Below, in pieces: positions 9,358 through 23,277 of a stretch of 64,000 nt of DNA. Origin of the DNA: Pseudomonas sp. 14P_8.1_Bac3 (lineage in GTDB: Bacteria > Pseudomonadota > Gammaproteobacteria > Pseudomonadales > Pseudomonadaceae); assembly GCF_025466085.1 (NCBI RefSeq), contig NZ_JANLOD010000066.1, forward strand, positions 186,001-250,000, in the 5' to 3' direction. Under the pieces are notes generated by a model. It ran no database searches. It had not been told where the DNA came from and saw nothing but the letters and a program-made list of their open reading frames with translations. The translations under genes and the position numbers were made by a program. Position 1 is the stretch's first letter, and each line of letters begins with the position of its first letter.

Positions 9358-10209
9358 TTATTCGGCTGATTCCACTGCAGCGATCATTCGCACCACATCG
9401 ACGGTTTCGGCCACATCATGGACGCGCAATATACGCGCCCCCTTGGACGAAGCCAGCGCCGCGAGCGCCAGGCCACCAAAAAGTCGCTCTCCGACCGGGC
9501 GATTCAAGGCCTGACCAATCATGCTCTTGCGCGAAACCCCGACCAGCAGCGGCCGCCCGAAGACATGCAGGGCTTCCATATGTTTGAACAAGCTTAGATT
9601 GTGCTGCAAGTTTTTCGCGAAGCCGAACCCCGGATCCAGAATGATCCGCTCGGCCGGAATACCCGCAGCCGCACACTGCGCTATACGCTCGGCAAGAAAG
9701 TCCGCCACCTCCTGGGTCACATCCTGATAGTGCGGATTGTCCTGCATGTCGCCCGGCTCGCCGAGCATATGCATCAGACAAACCGGCAGACCTGTGTCCG
9801 CGGCAGCATCCAGGGCTCCCTCACGACGCAAAGCACGGACATCATTGATCAGGCCCGCCCCAAGCCGCGCAGTTTCACGCATGACCGCCGGCGTGGAGGT
9901 ATCGACCGAGATAATCACGTCCAGCTCTCGATTGATGCGCTCGACGATCGGCGCGACGCGCTCCAATTCCTCCAGCGGCGAAACCGCCCTGGCGCCAGGC
10001 CGGGTCGACTCGCCCCCCACATCAATCAGGGTTGCGCCAGCCAACACCATGGCTTCGGCGTGGCGCAAGGCCGCATCGAGCTGGCTGTATTGGCCGCCAT
10101 CAGAGAAGGAATCGGGAGTGACATTGAGAATGCCCATGACATGCGTCCGGGCCAAATCAAGAACCCGGTTGCCGAAAGGCAACCGGGTCGAGGACAGAAC
10201 AGAAGTCAT
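9358..10209 (-). CDS. folP: Dihydropteroate synthase
   Basis: FolP condenses p-aminobenzoate with dihydropterin pyrophosphate in folate synthesis and is the sulfonamide target. The 283-residue TIM barrel shows the signature MGILNVTPDSFSDGGQ, the pterin-binding IDVGGESTRPGA and IDPGFGFAKN, and the C-terminal LRVHDVAETVD. It lies 8 bases after ftsH and just before glmM, the conserved ftsH-folP-glmM order. Confidence 0.97.
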   Translation of the reverse strand: MTSVLSSTRLPFGNRVLDLARTHVMGILNVTPDSFSDGGQYSQLDAALRHAEAMVLAGATLIDVGGESTRPGARAVSPLEELERVAPIVERINRELDVIISVDTSTPAVMRETARLGAGLINDVRALRREGALDAAADTGLPVCLMHMLGEPGDMQDNPHYQDVTQEVADFLAERIAQCAAAGIPAERIILDPGFGFAKNLQHNLSLFKHMEALHVFGRPLLVGVSRKSMIGQALNRPVGERLFGGLALAALASSKGARILRVHDVAETVDVVRMIAAVESAE

Positions 10210-10217
10210 TTCAAACC

Positions 10218-12137
10218 TTAGACGTCAGCAGCTGGACCGCCGATCGGTGTTTCCGGACGCGGATCCTGCACTACCGGTGGTGTACCGGACGTACCGGTGC
10301 CGCCCGACCAATCACGAGGCTCGCGGGGTGTACGACCCGCCATGATGTCGTCGATTTGATCGGCATCGATCGTTTCGTACTTCATCAGGGCATCGGCCAT
10401 GGCATCGAGCTTGTCGCGGTTATCCGTGAGGATCTGCTTGGCCGTGCCGTAGCACTGATCAATGATACTGCGCACTTCGGAGTCGATCAGCTTGGCTGTC
10501 TCACCGGAGAAGCTCGCACTCTGACCACCACCGCCGCGACCAAGGAACACTTCACCCTCTTCTTCGGCATACATCAACGGACCGAGTTTTTCCGAAAGAC
10601 CCCACTTGGTCACCATGTTCCGTGCAATCTGACTGGCACGCATGATGTCGTTGGACGCGCCGGTGGTCACACCGTCAAAGCCCAAGGTCATTTCTTCGGC
10701 GATACGGCCGCCGTACAGCGAGCAGATCTGACTGATCAACGCGCGCTTGGACAGGCTGTAGCGATCTTCTTCCGGCAGGAACATGGTCACACCCAGCGCA
10801 CGACCACGGGGGATGATCGACACCTTGTAGACCGGATCATGCTCAGGCACGACGCGACCGACGATGGCATGGCCTGCTTCGTGATAAGCGGTGTTCTGCT
10901 TCTCTTTCTCGGACATGACCATGGATTTGCGCTCAGCGCCCATCATGATCTTGTCTTTGGCCAGCTCGAACTCTTTCATCTCGACAATGCGCTTGCCGGT
11001 ACGGGCAGCGAACAACGACGCTTCGTTCACCAGGTTGGCCAGATCGGCGCCGGAGAAGCCCGGTGTACCGCGTGCGATGACTGCAGGAGCAACGTCATCG
11101 CCCATTGGCACTTTGCGCATGTGTACTTTAAGAATTTGCTCACGACCGCGGATATCCGGCAGCCCAACCACAACCTGACGGTCGAAGCGGCCCGGACGCA
11201 ACAGCGCCGGGTCCAGGACGTCCGGACGGTTGGTTGCGGCGATAACAATGATGCCGTCGTTCATCTCGAAGCCATCCATCTCCACCAGCAACTGGTTGAG
11301 AGTCTGCTCACGCTCATCGTGACCGCCACCCATGCCAGCGCCACGATGGCGACCGACGGCGTCGATTTCATCGATGAAGATGATGCACGGTGCGTGCTTC
11401 TTGGCCTGTTCAAACATGTCGCGAACACGGCTGGCACCGACACCGACGAACATTTCAACGAAATCGGAGCCGGAGATGGTAAAGAACGGCACCTTGGCTT
11501 CGCCGGCAATCGCCTTGGCCAGCAAGGTTTTACCGGTACCCGGAGGACCAACCATCAGCACGCCGCGAGGAATGCGACCGCCCAGGCGCTGGAACTTGCC
11601 CGGATCGCGCAGGAACTCGACCAGTTCGCCGACTTCCTCCTTGGCTTCATCGCAACCGGCGACGTCAGCCAGGGTGGTTTTCACCTGATCTTCGGACAGC
11701 AGGCGCGCCTTGCTCTTGCCGAAACTCATCGGCCCACCCTTGCCTCCGGCGCCGCCCTGCATCTGCCGCATGAAAAACATGAATACGGCGATGATCACCA
11801 GGATCGGGAAGCTCGCGACCAGGAGTTGGGTCCAGATGCTTTGCTGTTCAGGCTGCTTGCCTTCGACCACCACATGGTTGTCCACGAGGTCGCCAATCAG
11901 ACCGTTGTCCTGGATTGCCGGACGAATGGTCTTGAAGCTGTCGCCGTCGTTGCGTTTACCGGTGATCACGTAGCCGTCAACCGCTACGCGCTCGACCTTG
12001 CCATCCTTGACCTGCTGGATGAAGTCGGAATAGTTGAGGGTCTGCGGCTCGTTAGGGCTGGAGAAGTTGTTCATCACTGTCACCAGGACAGCCGCGATGA
12101 TCAACCACAGGATCAGATTCTTTGCCATATCGTTCAA
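10218..12137 (-). CDS. ftsH: ATP-dependent zinc metalloprotease FtsH
   Basis: FtsH is a membrane-anchored AAA+ protease that degrades sigma-32, LpxC and misfolded membrane proteins. An N-terminal membrane helix (LILWLIIAAVLVTVM), a periplasmic domain and a second helix near residues 100-120 (FPILVIIAVFMFFM) come first. The AAA domain has Walker A GPPGTGKT near residue 200, Walker B IIFIDEIDAVG and the SRH region. The zinc site is HEAGH near residue 420. Two starts are possible. A TTG giving MNDMAKN has AGAGGG 7 bases upstream; an ATG at 12128 gives MAKNLIL but is 16 bases from that site. I list the longer form. Confidence 0.97.
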   Translation of the reverse strand: MNDMAKNLILWLIIAAVLVTVMNNFSSPNEPQTLNYSDFIQQVKDGKVERVAVDGYVITGKRNDGDSFKTIRPAIQDNGLIGDLVDNHVVVEGKQPEQQSIWTQLLVASFPILVIIAVFMFFMRQMQGGAGGKGGPMSFGKSKARLLSEDQVKTTLADVAGCDEAKEEVGELVEFLRDPGKFQRLGGRIPRGVLMVGPPGTGKTLLAKAIAGEAKVPFFTISGSDFVEMFVGVGASRVRDMFEQAKKHAPCIIFIDEIDAVGRHRGAGMGGGHDEREQTLNQLLVEMDGFEMNDGIIVIAATNRPDVLDPALLRPGRFDRQVVVGLPDIRGREQILKVHMRKVPMGDDVAPAVIARGTPGFSGADLANLVNEASLFAARTGKRIVEMKEFELAKDKIMMGAERKSMVMSEKEKQNTAYHEAGHAIVGRVVPEHDPVYKVSIIPRGRALGVTMFLPEEDRYSLSKRALISQICSLYGGRIAEEMTLGFDGVTTGASNDIMRASQIARNMVTKWGLSEKLGPLMYAEEEGEVFLGRGGGGQSASFSGETAKLIDSEVRSIIDQCYGTAKQILTDNRDKLDAMADALMKYETIDADQIDDIMAGRTPREPRDWSGGTGTSGTPPVVQDPRPETPIGGPAADV

Positions 12138-12284
12138 TTAACTACCCTCTGAAGCAAGCTCCGCTAATGGCGCGCGCTTCGCATGATATTCACCGGCCTA
12201 ACTTACTACATTACCTACGGCTCTGGCAGGCGCCGTCTGTAACCCTTTGTGAAACACTTTCTACACAATATTCGCTAATGCTCT

Positions 12285-12315
12285 CGGGGCGAAATACGAA
12301 AAACCTATCGCCCCG
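12285..12315. other. Hairpin in the rlmE-ftsH gap
   Basis: CGGGGCGA pairs perfectly with TCGCCCCG across a 15-base loop, about 15 bases past the rlmE stop codon. No T-run follows on the minus strand, so termination is uncertain. The rest of the 193-base gap (12138-12330) shows no further structure I can name. Confidence 0.35.
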
Positions 12316-12330
12316 ACGAAAAACCTCGTT

Positions 12331-12960
12331 TTACTCGTCTCCGCCGCGATAGCCCCAGGCCAGCATGTACTGCTCGCGAGAAGTGCCACGGGAAGAATCC
12401 GGCTTGATCATCTGGATCTTGTCGAATTTCTTGCGAGCGTCCTTCAGGTAGACGTCGAACCCTTCGCCCTGAAAAATCTTGATTACAAAATTGCCACCGG
12501 GCTTGAGTATCCGAGTCGCCAAATCAAGCGCCAGTTCGCAAAGAAACATGGCTTTGGGCATATCCACTTCGGGCGTACCACTCATATTGGGGGCCATATC
12601 GGAAATCACAAGGTCCACCTGCGAATTACCCACGGCCTCAAGGATCCGCGCGAGCACTTCGTTCTCGGTGAAGTCACCCTGGATGAAAGTCACGTCCGGA
12701 ATGCTGTCCATTTCCAGGATATCCGAGGCAATCAGACGCCCCTGACCACCGATCAGCCGGCTGGTGACCTGCGACCAGCCACCCGGCGCGGCACCCAGGT
12801 CGACCACACTCATCCCCGGACGGATCAGTTTGTATTTCTCCTGGATTTCCAGGAGTTTGTAACTTGCACGCGAGCGGTAGCCATCCTTCTGCGCCTGCTT
12901 CACGTAGGGATCGTTGACATGTCTTTTCAGCCAACCAAGGCTTGTCTTGGAACGCGCCAC
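12331..12960 (-). CDS. rlmE: 23S rRNA (uridine(2552)-2'-O)-methyltransferase
   Basis: RlmE (FtsJ/RrmJ) is a heat-shock SAM-dependent methyltransferase that modifies U2552 in the A-loop of 23S rRNA within the 50S subunit. The 209-residue protein has the Rossmann motif VVDLGAAPGGWSQ, the catalytic SDMAPN, and the late lysine in NFVIKIFQGEG; the family uses a K-D-K-E tetrad. It is divergent from yhbY and upstream of ftsH, as in E. coli and pseudomonads. Confidence 0.97.
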   Translation of the reverse strand: MARSKTSLGWLKRHVNDPYVKQAQKDGYRSRASYKLLEIQEKYKLIRPGMSVVDLGAAPGGWSQVTSRLIGGQGRLIASDILEMDSIPDVTFIQGDFTENEVLARILEAVGNSQVDLVISDMAPNMSGTPEVDMPKAMFLCELALDLATRILKPGGNFVIKIFQGEGFDVYLKDARKKFDKIQMIKPDSSRGTSREQYMLAWGYRGGDE

Positions 12961-13061
12961 TGGGCACCTCGATGATTAGGGTCGTGATTAATTGGGCGGA
13001 TCAACGAACCCTCGGGTAAAATGGCCGCCATTTTACAGAATCCAGACGTAAGGGTCAGATT

Positions 13062-13370
13062 ATGCCGCTCACTCAAGAGCAGAAGAAACAGTACAAATCC
13101 ATTGGCCACCATCTGAAACCGGTTTTGATCGTGGCAGACAACGGCTTGACTGAAGGTGTGTTAGCCGAACTTGAACGCGCGCTGGCGGATCACGAGCTGA
13201 TCAAAATCAAGCTCAACATCCTCGATCGCGAATCACGCCTGGCGTCCATTGCAGAGCTGTGCAAGGTCGGCAAGGCGGATCTGGTACAGGTCATCGGCAA
13301 GATGGCACTGATTTACCGCAAGAACTTCAGCGTCAACAAGCAGCTGTCGAACGTCCATCGTTTCAAGTGA
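13062..13370 (+). CDS. yhbY: Ribosome assembly RNA-binding protein YhbY
   Basis: This is a single-domain CRM (CRS1-YhbY) RNA-binding protein that associates with pre-50S particles. The 102-residue product starts MPLTQEQKKQYKSIGHHLKP and contains the GLTEGVLAELERALADHELIKIKL core. It is transcribed divergently from rlmE across a 101-base gap. The next gene, on the other strand, converges on it. Confidence 0.95.
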   Translation: MPLTQEQKKQYKSIGHHLKPVLIVADNGLTEGVLAELERALADHELIKIKLNILDRESRLASIAELCKVGKADLVQVIGKMALIYRKNFSVNKQLSNVHRFK

Positions 13371-13379
13371 TGGCAAGGG

Positions 13380-13784
13380 TCAAGGGTGCGCTTCGCGCAC
13401 CCTGCCGCTCCATCCAGGCACCGGTTGCAGCACCAGCACCAGCCCGGAAAAACCCAGAATCAGATAGCTGAAAACCTGCCAACGCACGGCGTCCGGCCAA
13501 GCAAAGCGGACTGCAAAAAACATCGCGCACCCATACAACGCCATCAGCAGCAGTTGCCCGCGAATATCGCGCCATAGACTGGAAAGGCCCTCGGCCTGAA
13601 CCAGCACCAAAGCCTGAAAGATCACACACGCTGCGGCGAACGCCACTACCAGCGCGTTCAGCATGCCTGCGATTTCGTCGATCAGCAGCGGCGCCAGACC
13701 AATTTGGCCTAGCACCGGCAGCAGACCGATGTGCAGCAGCCACAGGCCACCCACCCACAACATCTGGGTCAGTTGCCAAAGCAT
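13380..13784 (-). CDS. DUF4149-type small membrane protein
   Basis: This is a 134-residue integral membrane protein, MLWQLTQMLWVGGLWLLHIG..., with four predicted hydrophobic segments (~5-25, ~45-68, ~78-100, ~105-125). It resembles the DUF4149 family that sits between yhbY and greA in pseudomonads; its function is unknown. Longer in-frame ORFs starting upstream overlap greA and lack the family start. The chosen ATG abuts a 9-bp GC hairpin and has no recognisable Shine-Dalgarno sequence. Confidence 0.75.
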   Translation of the reverse strand: MLWQLTQMLWVGGLWLLHIGLLPVLGQIGLAPLLIDEIAGMLNALVVAFAAACVIFQALVLVQAEGLSSLWRDIRGQLLLMALYGCAMFFAVRFAWPDAVRWQVFSYLILGFSGLVLVLQPVPGWSGRVREAHP

Positions 13785-13807
13785 GGCGCCCGCACGCAGC
13801 GGGCGCC
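13785..13807 (-). terminator. GC hairpin abutting the DUF4149 start codon
   Basis: On the minus strand GGCGCCCGC/GCGGGCGCC (9 bp, 5-base loop) starts 5 bases past the greA stop and ends exactly at the ATG of the next gene. It could be the greA terminator or could hold back ribosomes from the downstream start. Confidence 0.5.
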
Positions 13808-13812
13808 TTCTC

Positions 13813-14285
13813 TCAGATGTGGCGAACTTCGACAATCTCGTACTCGATAACGCCACCCGGCGTTTTCACGGCGACCACATCGCCCTCTTCCTTGGCAATC
13901 AAGGCGCGGGCCAATGGAGAACCGACCGAAATCTTGCCGAGTTTGAAGTCAGCCTCATCCTCACCCACGATGTGGTAAGTGACGCGCTCATCCGTCTCGA
14001 CGTTAGCGATTTCAACGGTGGTGCCGAAGATCACTTTGCCAGTGTGAGGAATGGTCGTGACGTCGATGATCACCTGATTCTGAATTCGGCCTTCAATGTC
14101 ACGAATCCGCGCCTCGACCATACCCTGCTGCTCACGAGCAGCGTGGTATTCGGCGTTTTCCTTCAGGTCACCCAACTCGCGGGCCGTGCCGATGTCCTGG
14201 CTGAGCTTCGGACGGACGACCTTGGTCAGGTGAGCGTGTTCTTCTTCCAGGGCTTTCGCACCCTGGACGGTCATTGGGTACTTGA

Positions 14286-14289
<4 letters not shown>
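13813..14289 (-). CDS. greA: Transcription elongation factor GreA
   Basis: GreA rescues backtracked RNA polymerase by stimulating transcript cleavage through the secondary channel. The 158-residue protein has the N-terminal coiled coil with the acidic tip around TARELGDLKENAEYHAAREQ (residues ~36-55) and the C-terminal FKBP-like domain ending GGVIEYEIVEV. Its ATG overlaps the carB stop by 4 bases (ATGA), pointing to translational coupling in a carA-carB-greA operon. Confidence 0.97.
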
Positions 14290-17507
<3,218 letters not shown>

Positions 17508-17626
17508 GGGTTTGTCACTCAAATCCGCAGGTCAGTCGGCAAGCCGTCTTGTTCAATCTGTGAAGCCTTGAGGGGGCCACCGGTGTCGGGACCGCCCTCA
17601 AGCTTTGCTGCATCAAAGGCGAGCGA

Positions 17627-18763
17627 TCAGCGTCGCTTGGCCATCTCGTTGATGAAGCGATCGAACAATGGCGCTACGTCGTTCGGGCCAGGGCTGGCTT
17701 CCGGGTGACCCTGGAAGCTGAAGGCGCTCTTGTCGGTACGCTCGATCCCTTGCAGGGTGCCGTCGAACAGCGATTTGTGAATCGCGCGAACGTTGGCCGG
17801 CAAGGTCGCTTCGTCTACCGCAAAACCGTGGTTCTGGCTGGTGATCATCACGACACCGCTGTCCAAGTCCTGGACCGGGTGGTTGGCACCGTGGTGGCCG
17901 TGGCCCATTTTCAGGGTCTTGGCGCCAGAGGCCAGGGCTAGCAGTTGGTGACCGAGGCAGATACCGAACACCGGGATCTCGGTTTCCAGCACGTCCTTGA
18001 TCGCCTGGATCGCGTAGTCGCAAGGCTCCGGGTCGCCCGGGCCGTTGGACAGGAACACGCCGTCTGGCTTCATGGCCAGGACTTCAGCAGCAGGCGTCTG
18101 GGCCGGCACCACGGTCACGCGGCAACCGCGCTCGACCAGCATGCGCAGAATGTTCAGCTTGACGCCGTAATCGTAGGCAACCACATGGTACGGCAGCTCG
18201 GAAGCGTCGATGGTCGCGTGGCTGTCCGTCTTCAGATCCCAGACCGTCGAACGCCACTCATACTGTTCTTTGGTGCTGACCACTTTCGCCAGGTCCATGC
18301 CCTTGAGGCCAGGAAACCCCTGGGCAGCGGCGATGGCGGCTTCTTCGGAGATGTTGTCACCGGCCATGATGCAGCCGTTCTGGGCGCCTTTTTCACGCAG
18401 GATGCGCGTCAGGCGGCGGGTGTCGATACCGGCGATGGCTACAACGTTGTTGGCCTTCAGGTAATCGGACAGGGACATCGTGTTACGCCAGTTGCTCGCA
18501 ACCAGCGGCAGGTCGCGAATGACCAGGCCAGCAGACCATACGCGGTCGGACTCGGCGTCTTCCGGCGTGGTGCCGGTGTTGCCGATGTGCGGATAAGTCA
18601 GGGTAACGATCTGTTGGGCGTAGGAAGGATCGGTAAGAATTTCCTGATAGCCGGTCATTGCGGTGTTAAACACCACCTCACCAACGGTTTGACCGTCGGC
18701 TCCAATGGCTTCGCCGCGAAAAATGCTGCCATCAGCAAGGGCGAGTATGGCTGGCTTAGTCAA
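17627..18763 (-). CDS. carA: Carbamoyl-phosphate synthase small subunit
   Basis: CarA is the glutamine amidotransferase that delivers ammonia to CarB. The 378-residue protein begins with TTG (TKPAILALADGSIFRGEAIG), with GGGAGG 6 bases upstream. The class I amidotransferase triad is visible: nucleophilic Cys near residue 269 in FGICLGHQLLAL, and the C-terminal His/Glu in FQGHPEASPG. The 259-base leader upstream carries an attenuator-like structure. Confidence 0.97.
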   Translation of the reverse strand: MTKPAILALADGSIFRGEAIGADGQTVGEVVFNTAMTGYQEILTDPSYAQQIVTLTYPHIGNTGTTPEDAESDRVWSAGLVIRDLPLVASNWRNTMSLSDYLKANNVVAIAGIDTRRLTRILREKGAQNGCIMAGDNISEEAAIAAAQGFPGLKGMDLAKVVSTKEQYEWRSTVWDLKTDSHATIDASELPYHVVAYDYGVKLNILRMLVERGCRVTVVPAQTPAAEVLAMKPDGVFLSNGPGDPEPCDYAIQAIKDVLETEIPVFGICLGHQLLALASGAKTLKMGHGHHGANHPVQDLDSGVVMITSQNHGFAVDEATLPANVRAIHKSLFDGTLQGIERTDKSAFSFQGHPEASPGPNDVAPLFDRFINEMAKRR

Positions 18764-18807
18764 GAAGACCTCCCGTAAATAAAGCCTGAAAGGGCGATCG
18801 CAGGTTG

Positions 18808-18846
18808 TAAAAAAGCGGAGTGACGTATGGACACGTCACCCCGCTT
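18808..18846 (-). terminator. carA leader terminator hairpin (attenuator or dapB terminator)
   Basis: On the minus strand AGCGGGGTGACGT pairs with ACGTCACTCCGCT (13 positions, one mismatch, 6-base loop) and is followed by TTTTT. It lies 45 bases before the carA start. It can end dapB-side transcription or act as an attenuator in the carAB leader. Confidence 0.7.
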
Positions 18847-18848
18847 CT

Positions 18849-18888
18849 TCACTGAATTATTCTGCGCGCTTTTAGTGGACACACTAAA
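18849..18888 (-). promoter_or_regulatory. Possible carA leader peptide and competing hairpin
   Basis: Just upstream of the terminator, TTTAGTG/CACTAAA forms a 7-bp hairpin (18871-18888). A GTG-started reading frame (18884 down to 18849) would encode MCPLKARRIIQ with two consecutive arginines, fitting control by an end product of the pathway. Attenuation of pseudomonad carAB has been described, as far as I recall. No strong Shine-Dalgarno precedes the GTG, so the peptide is tentative. Confidence 0.3.
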
Positions 18889-19022
18889 GCTGTAGCTTAC
18901 AGAAAAAGGCTTTTTTGGTCTACCGCCAATGAGCCTTAAAGGCCGGGGAATGCGACAGGACGTCGCTTGGCGTAATGAAATCGGGCTCCAGCGCCAAGCT
19001 GGACCCCGATTTCGGGCGCATC

Positions 19023-19829
19023 TTAACGCAGGTCGAGCACGTCTTGCATGTCGTAAAGACCAGGCTCGCGACCGTCCAGCCACAACGCTGCACGCACCGC
19101 ACCCTTGGCGAAAGTCATGCGACTGGAGGCCTTATGCGTAATTTCCAGGCGCTCGCCCTCACAGGCAAACAGAACCGTGTGATCACCGACCACATCGCCA
19201 CCGCGAACAGTGGCAAAACCGATCGTTTCCCGCTCACGGGCGCCGGTGTGACCTTCACGACCGTACACCGCGACCTTCTGCAGATCACGATCCAAAGCAC
19301 TGGCAATCACTTCACCCATACGCAGGGCCGTGCCTGAAGGCGCGTCGATCTTGTGCCGATGATGAGCCTCGATGATTTCGATGTCCGCCTCATCGCCCAG
19401 CACGCGCGCAGCCATGTCGAGCAGCTTCAGCGACAGGTTCACCCCGACACTGAAGTTGGCCGCGAACACGATCGGAATATCCTTGCCCGCCTCGGCCAGC
19501 AATTGCTTCTGCGCAGCGTCCAGCCCCGTCGTGCCGATTACCATGGCCTTGCCCGCCTTACGGCAGAACGCCAGGTTTTTCAGCATGACTTCCGGCAGGG
19601 TGAAGTCGATCAATACATCGAACTCTTCGGCGACCGCTTCGACATGACCGGACAGCGGCACGCCAATACGACCCAACGAGGCCAGCTCACCGGCATCCAC
19701 GCCAATCAGCGTGCTGCCGGGACGCACGATAGCGGCTGTCAGACCGGTCTGCGGCGCGCGTTGCTGGACCGCCTCGACGAGGATCTTGCCCATGCGGCCA
19801 GCGGCACCCATCACAGCTATACGTCGCAT
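19023..19829 (-). CDS. dapB: 4-hydroxy-tetrahydrodipicolinate reductase
   Basis: DapB carries out the NAD(P)H-dependent reduction in diaminopimelate and lysine synthesis. The 268-residue protein starts MRRIAVMGAAGRMGK, with AAGGAG 5-6 bases upstream; the GTG two codons earlier has no spacing for a ribosome site. It has the nucleotide-binding GAAGRMG, the central VIGTTGLD, and the active-site IEAHHRHKIDAPSGTA. It begins 9 bases after dnaJ, the usual pseudomonad arrangement. Confidence 0.97.
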   Translation of the reverse strand: MRRIAVMGAAGRMGKILVEAVQQRAPQTGLTAAIVRPGSTLIGVDAGELASLGRIGVPLSGHVEAVAEEFDVLIDFTLPEVMLKNLAFCRKAGKAMVIGTTGLDAAQKQLLAEAGKDIPIVFAANFSVGVNLSLKLLDMAARVLGDEADIEIIEAHHRHKIDAPSGTALRMGEVIASALDRDLQKVAVYGREGHTGARERETIGFATVRGGDVVGDHTVLFACEGERLEITHKASSRMTFAKGAVRAALWLDGREPGLYDMQDVLDLR

Positions 19830-19838
19830 GCCCACTCC

Positions 19839-20963
19839 TTACAGATCGCCGAAGAAGCGCTTCACGCCTTCGAACCAACCGGTGGTTTTCGGTGAATGGC
19901 TGTTGTCGTCCGCCAGCGAGCTGCGGAACTCTTCCAGCAACTCGCGCTGACGACGACCCAGGTTGACTGGGGTTTCGACTGCCACACGACACATCAAATC
20001 ACCCGCACCGCCGCCACGCACCGGCGCAACGCCTTTGCCACGAACACGGAACTGCTTGCCGGTCTGAGTCCCTTCAGGGATTTTCAGTTTGACCCGACCA
20101 TCAAGGGTCGGAATCTCCAGCTCGCCACCCAGCGCCGCGTCGACAAAGCTGATCGGCACTTCGCAGAACAGGTGCTTGCCATCCCGCTGGAAGATCGCGT
20201 GCTCGCGCACATTGATCACCACGTAGAGGTCGCCCGTCGGACCACCCTGAGCCCCCGCCTCGCCTTCGCCGGAGAGGCGAATGCGGTCACCGGTATCGAC
20301 ACCGGCCGGCACTTTCACGGAAAGGGTTTTGTATTCTTCGACGCGACCGTCACCGTTACAGGAGGTGCACGGGTCGGAAATGATCTTGCCCTGGCCATGG
20401 CAACGCGGGCAGGTCTGCTGCACCGAGAAGAAACCTTGCTGCATACGGACCTGACCAATACCGCCACACGTTGGGCAGGTGACTGGCGAGGAGCCTTTCT
20501 TGGCACCCGAGCCGTCGCACGGCTTGCAGTTGACCAGTGTCGGAACGCGAATATTCACGGTCGTGCCGCGCACCGCTTCTTCCAGGTTCAGCTCAAGGGT
20601 ATAGCGCAGGTCGCTGCCGCGCTGGGCGCCGCCACGAGCACCGCCGCGGCCGCCGCCGAAGAAATCACTGAAGACATCACCGAAGATGTCGGAGAAGTTC
20701 TGACCGCCAAATCCGGCACCGCCGCCACCCATGCTCGGGTCGACGCCGGCATGGCCGTACTGGTCGTACGCCGCTCGCTTGCTGGAATCGGACAGCACTT
20801 CGTAGGCCTCATTGGCCTCCTTGAACATCTCCTCCGACGCTTTGTCATCGGGATTACGGTCCGGGTGGTGCTTCATCGCCAGGCGACGGTAGGCCTTTTT
20901 CAGATCCGCTTCACTTGAGCCGCGCTCAACACCCAATACTTCGTAATAGTCACGCTTTGCCAT
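19839..20963 (-). CDS. dnaJ: Chaperone protein DnaJ
   Basis: DnaJ is the Hsp40 co-chaperone that delivers substrates to DnaK and stimulates its ATPase. The start is MAKRDYYEVLGVERG (374 residues); a longer ORF upstream has no conserved residues. It has the J domain with HPD in MKHHPDRNPDD, a Gly/Phe-rich region (~75-110), four CXXCXGXG zinc motifs (about 145-200), and the C-terminal substrate-binding domain. It lies 295 bases downstream of dnaK. Confidence 0.98.
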   Translation of the reverse strand: MAKRDYYEVLGVERGSSEADLKKAYRRLAMKHHPDRNPDDKASEEMFKEANEAYEVLSDSSKRAAYDQYGHAGVDPSMGGGGAGFGGQNFSDIFGDVFSDFFGGGRGGARGGAQRGSDLRYTLELNLEEAVRGTTVNIRVPTLVNCKPCDGSGAKKGSSPVTCPTCGGIGQVRMQQGFFSVQQTCPRCHGQGKIISDPCTSCNGDGRVEEYKTLSVKVPAGVDTGDRIRLSGEGEAGAQGGPTGDLYVVINVREHAIFQRDGKHLFCEVPISFVDAALGGELEIPTLDGRVKLKIPEGTQTGKQFRVRGKGVAPVRGGGAGDLMCRVAVETPVNLGRRQRELLEEFRSSLADDNSHSPKTTGWFEGVKRFFGDL

Positions 20964-21184
20964 AAGTCTTTGCACTCTTAAGGACGTCCGGCAAACCTCT
21001 CCTGAGCCTCGCCAAACTCGTTGAGCCCCAATACAGGCCCGGACCCAACTCACGTCAATTCAACGATCCTGGTCTTTGATTCATTGGTACTTGCGGCTCG
21101 AAAAGCAGGAGCATTCCCGGCCATACCGCCAGCATCCGAGCGCTGTCGCATGCTGTAAAAATTCCTGTACTCCAGACACGCCAA

Positions 21185-21204
21185 CGCGGGAGCAGGCTCC
21201 CGCG
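21185..21204. repeat. REP-like palindrome between dnaK and dnaJ
   Basis: CGCGGGAGC/GCTCCCGCG is a perfect 9-bp inverted repeat with a 2-base loop, of the GGGAGC...GCTCCC type common in Pseudomonas REP elements. It sits in the 295-base dnaK-dnaJ gap (20964-21258). I see no other feature in that gap. Confidence 0.5.
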
Positions 21205-21258
21205 CGGCGACATCCTACCAGTCACCGCCTCAAGGCAGTCAACCGGGCGACCACTAAC

Positions 21259-23175
<1,917 letters not shown>

Positions 23176-23277
23176 GTTCACTCTCCCGAAACTTTGGATT
23201 TGGTTGCCGCAGCAGTGGTGGCTAACTGCGGTAGCACTTAAACGCTTGACTTCTAAATGGGGGCCTTGCGGCTAATT

